Source: Cryphonectria parasitica EP155 (lineage: Eukaryota; Ascomycota; Sordariomycetes; Diaporthales; Cryphonectriaceae). Taken from it: a stretch of DNA of 64,000 nucleotides. Within the stretch, counting starts at the first letter, position 1, and each line of letters begins with the position of its first letter. Of the stretch, positions 38,454 through 50,098 are shown in pieces. The notes beneath the pieces were generated by a model. It was not told the origin of the DNA, did not search any database, and was given only the letters and a program-made list of their open reading frames with translations. Where the stretch lies: positions 6,386,001 to 6,450,000 of the forward strand of contig NW_024468909.1 of assembly GCF_011745365.1 (NCBI RefSeq), written 5' to 3'. A program made the translations under genes and the position numbers.

Positions 38454-40691
38454 GGCGTCCGTGCTTTAGAGGATTTTTGTTACGGCGTCAAGGACTGAAA
38501 TCCCGAAACACGACAATAGTGACGCAGTAATTAGGACAGCGGGACTCTCTGATCGGAGACGTATCTAAATAGCAGCGAAAGCACGCCTGGGAGGCTGATG
38601 ACCCTTATCACTGCCCCCAGATCTAGCCTGATGATGGCTGTGGGTGAGTGATAGCAGTGGCTGAGTCAGGATGGCAATCCATCCTATGCACAGTCACCTC
38701 ACTGTCTATTCCCACAGGAGCGGCGTATACATCCAAACTAGTCGGCCTTTTGGTGAGCTTGACCTGATATACACCCTGAAATGTACTACAATAAGCACCA
38801 CAAGATAGGCTATACTATTAAGGGCACCATTTAGAAACGGCCAGAAGGACTGGTACGACTATTATCTGACAGATAACCGTGATGGTAAGCAATGCATCCG
38901 AATGTCCGATCAGTCCCTCAAATGGGCAATCGTCCCCGGAGAAGTCAGCAGCGACAAGCTGGCCAATCACCTGAAGTGGGTGGCATCAGCGTCAATACAA
39001 AATACGGTGGCACTGAGCGGCCGATATTTGAAATATAGCTCTCTTGGGATAATCCACGGGACCCAGGGGTGGCGAAGGGCGTCGGCGTGTGAGCACACGA
39101 GCGAGGACGGGATAAGAAACGTCAGCATCGGGAAGTTTGCGTGCCGCTTCCTTTGATGACGCTGAAACTTACCTGATGCTCAACATAATAACGCTATCTT
39201 GTGTATTTAAGCACTGCCTAGAGACCAGGACCAGGTTGTTAGGTAATGAGCATCTAATGAACCGCAGGCACACTGCAATTTGTACCCTCAACATGATAAA
39301 GCCATGGAGTTACGGCTTTAGGGGTTGCCTTGGGTATCATGTTTTGAAAATATAATTTTGTATGGTTTCTGGACTTCAGGTCTCGTTGATAGCTCATAAA
39401 TCAAATCATTAGTGATCACAGCACAGAACATGACATACCAGATAACTACTATATGGACTCTCAAGCAGTTCCTTAATCAGCACTGCACTAAAGGACACGG
39501 ATCCAACATACATCCCAGGCTGTGGTGTGCTTTGTGATTGACTCATGCACGCCGTGTAGTGTTCCTACTAATCGTACGCAGTGAGTAAATGGCGAGTCCC
39601 AGGCGCGTGAGATCATTATTCGCCTTGGAGTTAAACAACGATGTGAATGGTTGGATACCGGCCTCTGGGATACAAAGCTGAAACAGTATACCTCCTCACG
39701 TTTTCAAGGCTGGATCCATCGTTTGCCAAGGTCAAGCCTCTTGACGCACGATCACGCCCTTTGAGTACACCGACATGGGGATCGTTGCCCTCGATACACC
39801 GCGTGTGTCATGCAAGCACGGCAGAGATCGGACATCTTGCAGGTGTCAAATCAAGTGTGTTGAAGCCACATGCACCTCGCCTTGCCAGAACAGTATGCTG
39901 GTGCGTTGCAGTGGGCATCTGCCTGGTCGCTTTTTGTCGTACAGGCATTCTAGAACAATGCAACTCTCTCCGATCAAGATTCTACAGCAGATGACTGCTG
40001 ATACTGTGGCATTCATTCACCATCTTATCATGATCTGAAGAGAATGGACAGGTAGATCTAGCATGCTTTATAGCTAGACCCGATCAGGACGAGGTTCCGC
40101 TAAACTCAGTGAGCCTAGGGGATTTTCGGGAAGTTAATCATCTGCGGCTGGAGAAGTTGACGACATTTGATTTTGCCGTTGTTAAGCGGTCCATACTGAG
40201 TCCGCTTGCTGCCAGGATTGCTAGGAGCAGATTGTCAGGCTTGATGGGTACATTATGAAAGTTACGTATTTATGAAACTGGTATTATGCCTGGCGTAAAA
40301 AACGAGTGCCCACAAAAAGAGGCCGTACGGAACGGGACGCTGGTGGACGACTCAATACGATTCGAGGTTAGCGCCATAGCAGAGCAGAAAGCTAACCTCG
40401 AATCGTATCGACGGCAACCTTTCTCGCTTGGTTCCTTAATTCCGAGCCCAACTTCCATACATAGACAAGGAGCTCAAGCCACGATTGGCTGATTTGCCCT
40501 TGCTCTTAACCGTAATTCGTATTGCGATGCTGCCAGATGAGCTGCCTGGTTTGTGAACTGGTGCAAAGGAGCCTCTTATATCTTGATGAGTATCTCGTTA
40601 ATTCGAAAAGAGATAGCCTCTATTCTCCTTTTTGACATCACAGCTCTGACCTTGTTGCACTTGGCAAAATCAATTAGTTCTTCCGTCCACC
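38454..40691. other. Intergenic region between regulator and SDR
   Basis: This 2.24-kb divergent region has no supported gene. Short open frames near 39.65-40.04 kb overlap in two frames and show no motif. A perfect 18-bp inverted repeat lies at 40355-40408. The ends should hold the promoters of the regulator and of the SDR. Confidence 0.45.
40355..40408. repeat. Perfect 18-bp inverted repeat with 18-nt loop
   Basis: The left arm is 40355-40372 (atacgattcgaggttagc) and the right arm 40391-40408 is its exact reverse complement, separated by 18 nt. It could form a stable hairpin in DNA or RNA. It sits 284 bp upstream of the SDR start codon. Confidence 0.92.
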
Positions 40692-41813
40692 ATGCCCGAA
40701 TTATCCACCGTACAAGCTTCAAACGCCAGCCTTGCCACCAGCCTTCCAGCTGGATTGGTGGCTGTCTTTGTAGGTGCCACCAGCGGCATAGGCGAGTATG
40801 CCCTCAAGGCCTTCGTCAAGGAAACTACAAGTCCCAAGGTTTACTTTGTCGGCCGCACTCAAGCCGACGCAGACAGGGTTGTTGCCGATCTCAGGAAGTT
40901 GAACCGCCAGGGAACCTACATTTTCATCAGGTCGGATGTCGCCTTGCTGAAGAATGTCAACGATGTATGCGCCCAGATTCTGGCCAAACAGGAGGCCATC
41001 AATCTCTTGTTCATGACTCAAGGCACCATGGCAATTGAGAGTAAGTCCTCATCCCTAACGAGTTAATTGTGTAAGGCTAAGGTAAAGGGAGGAGAGAAGA
41101 AGAAAACGAAAACCGACTAAACCCTGATTTTGACCTATCTTGCAGGAACCGCCGAGGGCTTGGCTCCAGCCTATGTTCTACCAATCACGTCTCGTGTTCT
41201 TTTCATCCTGAATCTCCTGCCAGCCCTGCAGAATGCAACGGAATTGAAGCGCGTTGTCTCGGTCTTCGCAGCAGGGTTTGAGGGCCCATACGACGACAAG
41301 GACTGGGCAAATTTCCCTGTCAAGAATCTCATGAAAAGCCGTCCTCACCTCGCGACCATGATCACTTTAGCACACAGCATCCTAGCGCGACGGGCGCCCG
41401 ACATCAGCTTCGTCCATGACTTCCCTGGAGCCGTCAAGACCGCCTTCGGCAAGGACGCAAAGGGCAGGATGGCTGTAGTCAGGAACATCTTCAACTTCAT
41501 CGGACATTTTGTCATCAAGTACTTGCCCCCCGAGACGTCCGGGGCGCTTCAGATCTACAACGCTACCAGCTCGCGTTTCCCACCAGCAAGAGGTGGCGCT
41601 GACGGCGTGCCCCTGTCAAAAGGCGTCAAGGTTGCTAGGGGCATTGACGGGAAGCTAGGCAGCGGTGTGTATTCTGTTAATGAGAACTGCGACGATGTGT
41701 CGCTAGAGATTGACAGGCACATTGCCAAGGCCAAAGCTGATGGTGCAGAGGAGAGTCTGTGGGCCCATCTCACTGGGGAAATCCAGCAACACACTGGCAA
41801 GAATTTCGATTAG
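40692..41813 (+). CDS. Short-chain dehydrogenase/reductase
   Basis: Two exons, 40692-41040 and 41146-41813, encode 338 residues; the intron is GTAAGT..CAG and the join reads MAIER-TAEGLAP. The N-terminal Rossmann motif is GATSGIGEYA, followed by the YFVGRTQADAD segment. It belongs to the atypical fungal SDR group that has RxTxEGL and SRxLFxxNLLP segments instead of a clear YxxxK. Here the second segment reads PITSRVLFILNLLP; relatives, as I recall them, carry Tyr before SR. Such enzymes serve as ketoreductases in azaphilone and related clusters, so reduction of a side-chain or core ketone is a reasonable inference. The start has a good context (CCACCATGCCC). It converges with the MFS transporter. 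Confidence 0.87.
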
Positions 41814-42764
41814 TTGATTACTTGAACTTCTTGCAGACGCATATGCGGGTGAAAACCTTAATACCCTTCCCTTATCTCTATCTAGAATCCCAGCACATAC
41901 ATGTCATCAGTCGTTACAAAATCGCTGCTCTAGTCATCATGGTTCTCGAATCATTTGTGCAAGTCTTACGCCGGTGTGCCGTATGGCTCCAGGGATCTCG
42001 ATCTTTCATGTGATCCCACACTAATCCAGTCACGATTGCTACCTTGTATAAAACTAGAGGTCTTCAAAACACAAAGTGCACTAAACTCCATAGGCCAAAA
42101 TCAGCCCGTGGTGATACCTTTGTCTGAAGTTGTTGACGGAAGGTCCTGTGCTTTTGTCCAGTCCCAGTAATAAATTCTGATCGGAGACAGCAAAGGTTAT
42201 AGGCGAAATAATTCCCACAGCATGCATTACTCTGAGTTCATCACACTCAATATCATGAAAGGGAAACGCATTTTTGAGTTTCAACCACCCCCACACCCAA
42301 AATAACGTAAGATTATGAGTCAGATCTCGTCATAGCAGGTGTTATTTGCTCACTTCAGGACCGAATACGGGCATCAGCCCTCAAGCTATCGGCTTGGCCC
42401 ACCAGACGCGGAACTCAATAACTGCTTCTTAGGTGTTCCACGAAGGTGACTTTCACTCTAACCGGAAAACAAACCCCGCCATTAACACTAAAGTAGACAT
42501 GGCATGTAGATGTACATACTTGTCAAAAGAAATTTGTCTTGATCAATTCACCTGTCATACCACCTATTTAAGATACACATGAATTCAGCCTTCCCTCATA
42601 GTATTCCGAGAAACTAAATTTTAACCCGTATGCTTGATTCCTGACTAGACACGGATCATCCTCATTTCGTGATGCCAAACTCGTCTCTTTGACATGCTTT
42701 GACAGTTGGACTCGAAGCAGTTTTGTGCCTGCTTATCCACAGTTGTATTCACTCGTGAGAGACC
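41814..42764. other. Convergent 3' intergenic region
   Basis: A gap of about 950 bp between the ends of the SDR and the MFS transporter, AT-rich, with no gene or repeat recognised. Confidence 0.5.
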
Positions 42765-44724
42765 TCATACAGCCGGCGCAGCACCACCGGCAGGACCCTT
42801 AGGAAGCCTGGACCAGGGACAAAAGAAGCTCATAATGAATGCCACCCCGGACAGGGCGGTTGCAATTGCAAATGAAGCCTTGATTCCCTCCATATACGCA
42901 AGGAGGATGCCTTGAAGCTGGTCTGGGGGAAAGACTGATCGGAGCTCTGTGGCACCTGTTGCTACCACCAGTGCAGGATTCACACCAGGGGCATATGTGG
43001 GCAGAGTCGAGGTCAGCCTGTTGACAAATGCCGATTGTGCGGCTGAGAGACTGAATGCTCCTCCAACAACTTGGAAGACTAAAATCACACGTAAGCCTCT
43101 GCTAGTGGTGTCATATTGAGTGGAATGGTGCTTACAGAAAAGTGTGGCCGTTGCAGTTGACACATCGCTGGCTGTAATGTGTGCTTGCGCTATGTTGAGG
43201 CCATTCTGGAATGGAAAGGCGATCGACACGCCAAGAAGGATCTGATAGCCGATCCATTTTCCCGAAGCAGTGTTGACGTCCAATGTGTAAAGAAGACCAC
43301 ATCCGACAGTGGTTAGTGCCGCTCCACCGACCATGAACGGGGTTGCAAGCCGGGTCGAAGTGACAATCATGCCACCTGCTAACATGGCGATACAACCGGC
43401 GATGACCAGGGCCAAATTGTCCACACCAGACTGAATGGCACCGACACCCTTGATGCTCTGGAAGTAGATCGGCAGGTAATAGAGGAGCAGGAAGTAGCAT
43501 CCGGAATAGAAGAATTGGAATATGCTTGGTGCCCACAATGCTCGCTGTCCCAATAATCTCCTAGGTAGCATAGCGTAGTCTCCCTGAAAGTAATCCCAGA
43601 CCGCGAGAGCTACGAAGATGACGAAAGCACCAACGAGCAGACCAATGACCACTATAACAGGCCTCAGTCAGTACCGCGTATACATTGAACAGATCACTAA
43701 CTGGGGATGGAGCTTAAGGCAGGGAGGTATAGAACCCGTAAAAGAAGAACAAAAAGCAAATGAACAAATAATAGAAAGAATACTTTACCGCTGCTCTTCC
43801 AAGGATAGGCCTGTCCTCCATACTGAAGCGCCAATATATAACTGATAATCGCGCCCATAGCCAAGGTAATGCCTACGAGGTCCAATTGACGGATTTTCTC
43901 TGCAAAAGTAGCTGTCACCACTTTGGCAGTGCTCGGCGTGCGAAAGAAGAGCATGATCAGGGTCAAGGAGAAACCACCCAGAGGCAGATTAATGTAGAAA
44001 CACCATCTCCAGGTGACACGCTCGCTGAAAGCTCCGCCAATGATCGGCCCAAGGATGGCAGCAATTGTGTACGAGAAGCCCATCAGCCCCATAAGCATTG
44101 GTCGGTTCTTTGGTTCGGCGCAAAAGGCGAAAATTACGGTTCCGCCGGTGGTCACGCCAGCACCACCCAGCGCCGCAATAGCGCGTCCAGCAATAAGAGC
44201 GTTCGAGTTCGGTGCGACACCACAAATCAGGCTGCCGACTTCAAAAATCAATACGCTCGTCATGAACGTAAGCTTCAAGGGGAAGAATTTGTAGGCTTTG
44301 CCCCATGAGGATTGGAAACCACCATAGCACATGAAGTACGCGGAACCATACCACGATACCTGGCTAAGACCATGGAACTCGTCTGTGATCTTGGGAATGG
44401 CTGTACCAACAATAGTCTGTCTTGTGTCAGTGAAAGACTGTATCCGGACACGCAAGCACAGAAGCGACGTACTTGGTCCAGAGATGTCAAAAAGACAGTC
44501 ATCATCACAGCACCGACAAGTGTGACCAACCGTAGCCCATGTGGATACTCATCAGGGGAGAGCTTTTCCTCTGCGGCCGCCCCATTCTCGCTGCCCTCGG
44601 CCTTTATCTCCTTGTTTTGGTATGTTTGAGGAGAAGTTGAATCAGAAGTATTTTCGTCGGCACCCCCAGTTTGCGTCCTGTCCTCTGCTTTTAAGGTGTC
44701 CGATTTCATGCCGTCTGTTGACAT
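42765..44724 (-). CDS. MFS transporter, DHA2/14-TM type, metabolite efflux
   Basis: Four exons, 44724-44473, 44416-43789, 43651-43136 and 43078-42765, give 569 residues. A polar N-terminal tail of about 60 residues precedes the first helix. The first junction restores LDQ-TIVGTAIPKI, the classic motif D1 at the end of TM1 in DHA drug:H+ antiporters. Other hallmarks are the GRAIAALGGAGVTTGG segment (motif C-like) and WRWCFYINLPLGG, seen in 14-spanner efflux pumps related to aflatoxin-type exporters. It would sit in the plasma membrane or vesicles and export the cluster product, giving self-protection; that role is inferred from context. The ATG at 44724 is chosen over upstream non-ATG frame because the N-terminal region then resembles relatives. 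Confidence 0.92.
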
Positions 44725-46093
44725 TTTGTTCAAGTTTGTTTTCTTAGGATCAGAAAGAGAGGTAGTTGTGGGCTCGTGGATGATGGGTGCGTGGGAATCG
44801 TTGGCCAGTTCAAGTAAAGCTGATGTAGCGACTACCAGCACCAAAATGAACTATCACCAGATAGTAGAAACCGATGATTGAAGGACTCGGATCAAAGTCG
44901 AAGGTTGGTTACGCTCTAGAGAAGACAGAAATAGTCTGCGAAAGGGCAAGCTACAGCAAGAAGTCTCCCAAATAAGGATACAGGTGAGATGGTAATCTTC
45001 TTGTAACAGCTGCAGTCCTGATGTGTCGTGAAAGATCTGAGCTGGCTTCGAGAATGTGCGTCCATGGTCTCTTCAAGGCGAATTGGTCAGCAGGAATTGG
45101 TCTTGACGTGAGGCGAAGCACAAACAAGGGGGAACCGCCTATCTGGTCCAACTGAACGGCCCAACAGAAGCTCCGCTGCCTTTCATTCTTGGTGCAAATC
45201 CCGCTGAGACACTGAGCCAAAAAATCGCATGCAGTTTCCCTCTTTCGTATAACCCCTGCTGTTTTGCAACAACTTAATTTGACGGCATATCAACGGTGGT
45301 ATCTGCTACCCGCGACTGAACGAAACACGGTTAGTCGCTCCATGTGATTGATCCTATAGGCAGAACCCCGACTTCCATGGGTCACATCTTCCCATCCAAG
45401 TCGACCAACCAGAAATGGGCAGCCAGGGGCCCTTGCAGAAAATGCGTAAAATACGCTACAGCAGTCCGCCCATAGACAGCGTATTTTTCAGATACATAGT
45501 ACTTACTAATCGCGCTCGGCCTGAAATTATGAGGGATGGATGACCGTACATTGAATACAGCCCTTTCATGTTTCAGTCCTTATTCGCAACCTCATCTTTT
45601 ACAGCACGTGTTTCCATCCAGGACTGTTGTATGTTGAGACCAAGGTACAGAGTCAATACTGACGACTCGGTTGAACGGTCCCATTTCAACCTCGTGGCTA
45701 AAAGGCTGCGTCAAATACAGCTTTGGCTCGCCCACAGTCAGCAGCTGCACAATTAGATGCAATATTCAATTTTATTCTTTAGCGTTATTCTTTCTATCTT
45801 TCTAAACCTAAATTACTGTTCCATATATCAAACATTTTGACGACGAGTCGTGGGAACTCTTACAAGTCTCCTGTACAGTGCGGAGCCGATCGACCTCAGA
45901 TACGTACAATGCATTAATTGAAATTGCTTACTTACGTAGGTTCGGTCTCCAGCTCTGTCGGCTACCTGTCGGCTACTTCTGAATTTGGCAGCCTGGCAGA
46001 GGCCGACCATTTGTGTAACTTGAAGGTTCGTCGTCAGAGCGGTCAGGGTATGACTACTGTGCCCGAGTCTTCCGTATGTTCTTCATTGATCGG
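44725..46093. other. Intergenic region upstream of MFS, up to the transposon
   Basis: About 1.37 kb holding the MFS promoter and the sequence into which the transposon inserted. Small open frames on both strands have no motif support. Confidence 0.45.
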
Positions 46094-46095
46094 TA

Positions 46096-46150
46096 AGTCA
46101 AAGGGGGGGGTTTTGGGCCGGGGTAGTTTTGGGCCACCCTGGCCACCCTC
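46096..46150 (+). repeat. Left terminal inverted repeat, 55 bp
   Basis: Begins AGTCAAAG, includes a G8 run and ends in CCACCCTC. It is an exact reverse complement of 47897-47951. The adjacent TA at 46094-46095 is one copy of the target site duplication. Confidence 0.96.
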
Positions 46151-46245
46151 ACCGCCTCTTCAACCCCCTTTAGTTTGATAGCTATTACTCAACCAATTTT
46201 GATCCAAACAACTTCATCTTTCCAGCAAACCTTTATCTGACTGTT

Positions 46246-47853
46246 ATGAAGCCCTATTCCGAGTTTGAGCTAGCCCAGGCCGTTGAGGCTGTCAGAAAAG
46301 GCAAGTCTCAGCGGCAAGCCTCGAGGGAATGGGGTATTCCAAGGAGTACTCTTCAGGCTCGTCTAGAAGGAGGGGAATCGCATAAAACAGCCCACGAAAA
46401 CCAGCAAAGGCTCTCTATTGATCAGGAAAGAAGACTGGCCGAATGGATCCTGATTCAAGAAAGCCTAGGCGTTCCACCAAGCCATTCAGAACTCAAATAC
46501 TTTGCTCAGCAGATCCTCGAGGTCCAGGGAGATCCTCAGGCTCTCGGGGTGCAATGGACTCAGGCTTTTTTGAAGAGAAATCCAGAGATAAAGGTCAGGA
46601 AGACTCGCCGCATTGCCTCTGAACGAACGAATGGGGCTACAACAGAGGTAATACGGCTTTGGTTTCGTCTTTTCAATCTTCCTCATATCCAAGCTATTAA
46701 GCCAGCTAATAGATGGAATATGGATGAAGCTGGCCTGATGGAGGGCCAAGGAACAAATGGATTAGTCCTCGGAGGCTCCTCTTCGCGTTCAATTCAAAGG
46801 AAAGACCCTGGATCAAAAGCCTGGACTTCTTTCCTCGAGTGTATCTCAGCTACAGGTGCCTACCTCTTCCCTCTGGTGATTTTCAAGGGCCAAACGGTAC
46901 AACAACAGTGGTTTCCTCTTGATTTGGAGCCTTTTGATGGTTGGAAGTTCACAGCTACGCAAAACGGATGGACAAACGATAAAATGGCAGTTGAATGGCT
47001 GAAAGAGATCTTCATTCCTCATAGCCAGCCAGCAGACTCCTCAGAAGCCAGGCTGTTAGTCCTGGATGGCTATGGCAGCTATAAAACGGACGAGTTTATG
47101 TGGCTTTGCTTCCAAAACAATATCCTGCTTATTTACTTGCCTCCTCATACCTCTCACGTTCTTCAACCCCTCGATCTAGGGGTCTTTTCATCTCTCAAAC
47201 GGGCATACAGAAAGAAAGTCAGCAATATGGGCCAATGGGGCGATTCAACTATTGCAGGCAAGCGTTTATTCCTCAGCAACTATCGTCTGGCTCGACTGGA
47301 AGGCCTTTCAAGCCAGAATATTAGATCTGGATGGAAAGCAACTGGTCTGTGGCCTCTCAGACCCTCAAAAGCCCTCTTGAGCCCTCTTCTCCTCGAGAAC
47401 AGTCAACCAAGCCGTCAGACCCAGTCCAATTCAGGCTCAGCACAATCAATAGCATCTCGTCTTTCCCCAAAAGCCTCCTCAAGCTAGCCAGTCCTCTTTT
47501 CAACTCCTCGAAAGGCTAAACAGCTGTACTATCAGCTGCTAGAGAATCGACAACAACTTCGAACGGAACCAGGCTGCCGTATGCTATTCAAGAAGATAAA
47601 AAAGGCTTATGGGGAGAGGGACCTCGAGTTTGCCAAGGCATTGGAGGAAAATAAAGCGTTGAAAAGGCAGATTGAGGCTCTGAGGCCTAGTAAAAGAAGA
47701 AAGGTTGATATGGATCCGAATTCGAAGTTTGCAGGGATTGAGGATATACAGAGAGCTCAAAACGCGGCCAATCGCCACGAGGATAGTCTGAATGAAGAGA
47801 GCGATGTCGAATTACCTACTGATGAGGAGGATTGCATCGTGGTGGGTGAATAG
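46246..47853 (+). pseudogene. Pogo/Fot1-like transposase with one in-frame stop
   Basis: A frame of 536 codons, ending at 47853, interrupted only by TAG at 47485-47487 (codon 414). The N-terminus is a psq/CENP-B-type helix-turn-helix (QRQASREWGIPRSTLQARL), then a second CENPB-type HTH around residues 60-125. The DDE catalytic triad is Asp160 (NMDEAG), Asp274 (VLDGYGS) and Asp310 (QPLDLGVF), with 35 residues between the last two, matching the DD35D spacing of Fot1-type elements. The region after the stop continues in the same frame with the usual basic and coiled C-terminal tail (TPRKAKQLYYQLLENR). The catalytic core lies fully upstream of the stop, so a truncated protein could retain some function. 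A CAG-to-TAG change is the likely origin. Confidence 0.9.
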
Positions 47854-47896
47854 AATAGATAAACAGTATATATATATATGGGTGTGTGTATTTGAC

Positions 47897-47951
47897 GAGG
47901 GTGGCCAGGGTGGCCCAAAACTACCCCGGCCCAAAACCCCCCCCTTTGACT
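47897..47951 (-). repeat. Right terminal inverted repeat, 55 bp
   Basis: Exact reverse complement of 46096-46150, ending CCTTTGACT. The TA at 47952-47953 is the second copy of the target site duplication. Confidence 0.96.
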
Positions 47952-47953
47952 TA

Positions 47954-49714
47954 TGAGGATGCACACAGCCTATGTGAGATAATGTGGGTATTCCTCTGGA
48001 TTTTTCAGACTCAGATTTAAACCAACTCCCCGAGTCCAGGAGTCACTGATTGCGGGCTTGACGGCACTCTTTGCCTGGTAATAGGATTTCTGCGCCATGC
48101 AATGAACTTCTGGGCGCTGCTGAGTGCATAGTACTTAGTACTAAGCATTCACGTCACGTTGACGTGCACATACACCTTCAGGCGGTAGGAGTCGGACTTA
48201 GTGCGCACATAGCGTATCAACGAGCTAACAAGACGAATCCGACCTTCGTATCATAACCAACAAACAGAAGGGAAGGAGCCCTAGTGTAACTTCCTGACTA
48301 CCACGGATTGTTCACCTGTAATGAGCAACAAGGCTCCTCCCACTCTAACCTGAAGTGTTGGGCGGCGTTGCTGAAATGGATGTGATTGGAGTCTCGACCA
48401 CGGTCATTTCAGTTCGGACCTCTTTACTCTCGTGTCAGCCTGATTATCCAAGGGTGTTTGGCTGACATGAGCTCGTGGTAGGTCGAATTCACTCTCACAG
48501 GATGATTAGCGCGCGGCGGTGCTGATATTCGTATATGCTGTCATTATCGACCCACGAATTCCCAGGAAATATGCAGCCAAGAGTTATACGTTGTTTTACA
48601 TGCAGACTTCTAGACTCTTATCAGTGCTGAAATTATTGCAAACATTCTGGAATGGTAACCGTCTATGGAAGTGTCCCCGAGCGGGGTTGACTTCAGCTGA
48701 GTCCAATCTGTCATCATTTTGGGGCAAAGCCACATAGCATCCAAGCTTTGCCGAAATGCCATCGCGTGGAATCGCCCATGAATGCCTGGTTGGTTCTAGG
48801 CCCACGAGGCTTCTGATCCTGTCAAGTCTCAGCCTTCTGAGCGGATGAGTCGGAAGCAATAAGCAATCCTCCCGCACATCTACGACAACGGGCATTGATA
48901 AGCCGCCATAGACGTAGGTGCTACGAGTATTCCACAAAAAAAACCAAAAAAAACCAAAGTTGAAGACGGACGAGGCTGGCTGAAGGGGAACATAACAGTA
49001 AATGTTGAGACCCAGAACTCGTGGATTGTCGCAGTGTGGTTCTAAAATAATTCATTTGACCTGCATATGATATAATTATTATCTGTTATTGTGGAGAGAT
49101 ATAAGGTACAGCCAGTGTCGAGAGGAAGACGTTCGTCTTGTTTCCACACTTATTGATCTGCTCACATACTTCAGCATCTGGGAAACCTGCATTGTTATCC
49201 ATTATACAGTTGTGTATTCTACGTTCAGTTCGAGCTCTTCCAATAACAGATGTCATACCTATACTTCACCTAGATTATTACAATTAGAACTCAACCGCAT
49301 TTTGTAGGCTCAGTGGTTATATTATACTTGTTGCCCCCGGCTATTCACGCTTGTGGTCGTACTTTATCGCCGTGCTATGTAGATCAGGGATTATAAATCC
49401 ATATAAATCAGGCTTTAATTACGCTAATTTAACACCGGACAATGTGAGCATACGATGTTCAATTAACACATATATTGTGTGATACAATCGATAGTCCAGA
49501 CCAAAACTGCACAACACACACCCTTGAATGTAACAACCGCAGCAATCGTGAATAATTGATAGTCCTGTCTGTTCACAAAGCTCTACTTTTCCAAATGCAC
49601 CATGATCCGAGCAAAACATCTTCATGTAAGTGCTGCTTGGGAATCCAATGTTTACAAGAGAATGAGGCCGCGCCATTCCATGTCACAACTCTCCGTAGTT
49701 TATTCTATCGGCCC
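47954..49714. other. Intergenic region right of the transposon
   Basis: About 1.76 kb, AT-rich toward 49.0-49.5 kb, with an A-rich low-complexity patch near 48935-48958. No supported gene. The last part contains the 3' side of the EthD gene. Confidence 0.45.
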
Positions 49715-50098
49715 TCATCGGGTGGTTTCATAAATCCTGTCAATAATGACAGAAACGGACTTGGTCCTGTCAGGCATGAGCGGATGATCGAACGCCTTCA
49801 GGTGCTCAGGTTCGTGCGTCATGCTCAGAAACTTGGTGGCATGCTCCTTGGACTCGAACTCCATGAGCACAACAGCGTCATAAGGGAAGTCCTCCTGCTT
49901 TCCGCTGTGCAACTCCAGCTCCCTGTTCCCCTCCTCCGAGCGCTTCAGGTATATGCGCTTGTGTGAAATGGGGAAGTGCTCGCCTCCGATGGCCTTCAAG
50001 ATTGGGATCTCATTCTGCTCGAAATACTCCTGGAATGCCTTTGGGCTGGCCTCCGGCTTGCGGTAGAGGTGAACGAGACCGGTGTAAGTCATCTGCAT
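49715..50098 (-). CDS. EthD-domain (dimeric alpha/beta barrel) protein
   Basis: A small protein of about 127 residues. From the start it reads TYTGLVHLYRKPEASPKAFQ, then NEIPILKAIGG, a pattern typical of EthD-type ferredoxin-like proteins, with the usual beta-strand YDAVVLMEFES in the second half. The frame begins at ATG 50098 (or 50092) directly after a likely acceptor. Splice-like signals upstream (GTAAGT at 50138, GTGAGT near 50243) suggest one or two introns in the 5' UTR or in an unrecognised N-terminal exon. Related small barrels in polyketide clusters act as cyclases, decarboxylases or dehydratases, often without cofactor. It is divergent from the HR-PKS, so a role in the same pathway is plausible but not shown. 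Confidence 0.75.
   Translation of the reverse strand: MQMTYTGLVHLYRKPEASPKAFQEYFEQNEIPILKAIGGEHFPISHKRIYLKRSEEGNRELELHSGKQEDFPYDAVVLMEFESKEHATKFLSMTHEPEHLKAFDHPLMPDRTKSVSVIIDRIYETTR

Larger units (their letters stand above)
46096..47951 (+). mobile_element. Pogo/Fot1-like DNA transposon (Tc1/mariner superfamily), 1,856 bp
   Basis: The element is bounded by perfect 55-bp terminal inverted repeats (46096-46150 and 47897-47951) and flanked by a TA dinucleotide on each side (46094-46095 and 47952-47953). TA is the target duplication of Tc1/mariner and pogo elements. It carries one transposase reading frame with a single internal stop. Identical ends indicate a recent insertion. It lies inside the polyketide cluster, between the MFS transporter and the EthD/HR-PKS pair. 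Confidence 0.96.

Noticed and set aside
39647..40038. Two overlapping plus-strand frames upstream of the SDR, one Cys-rich
   Set aside because: Neither has a signal peptide, motif or intron evidence; the Cys content alone is not support.
38548..42188. The 13-mer tctgatcggagac occurs at 38548-38560 and 42176-42188, suggesting a regulator site
   Set aside because: Dozens of shared 13-mers are expected by chance in 64 kb, and the GATCGGAG core is not clearly enriched in cluster promoters.
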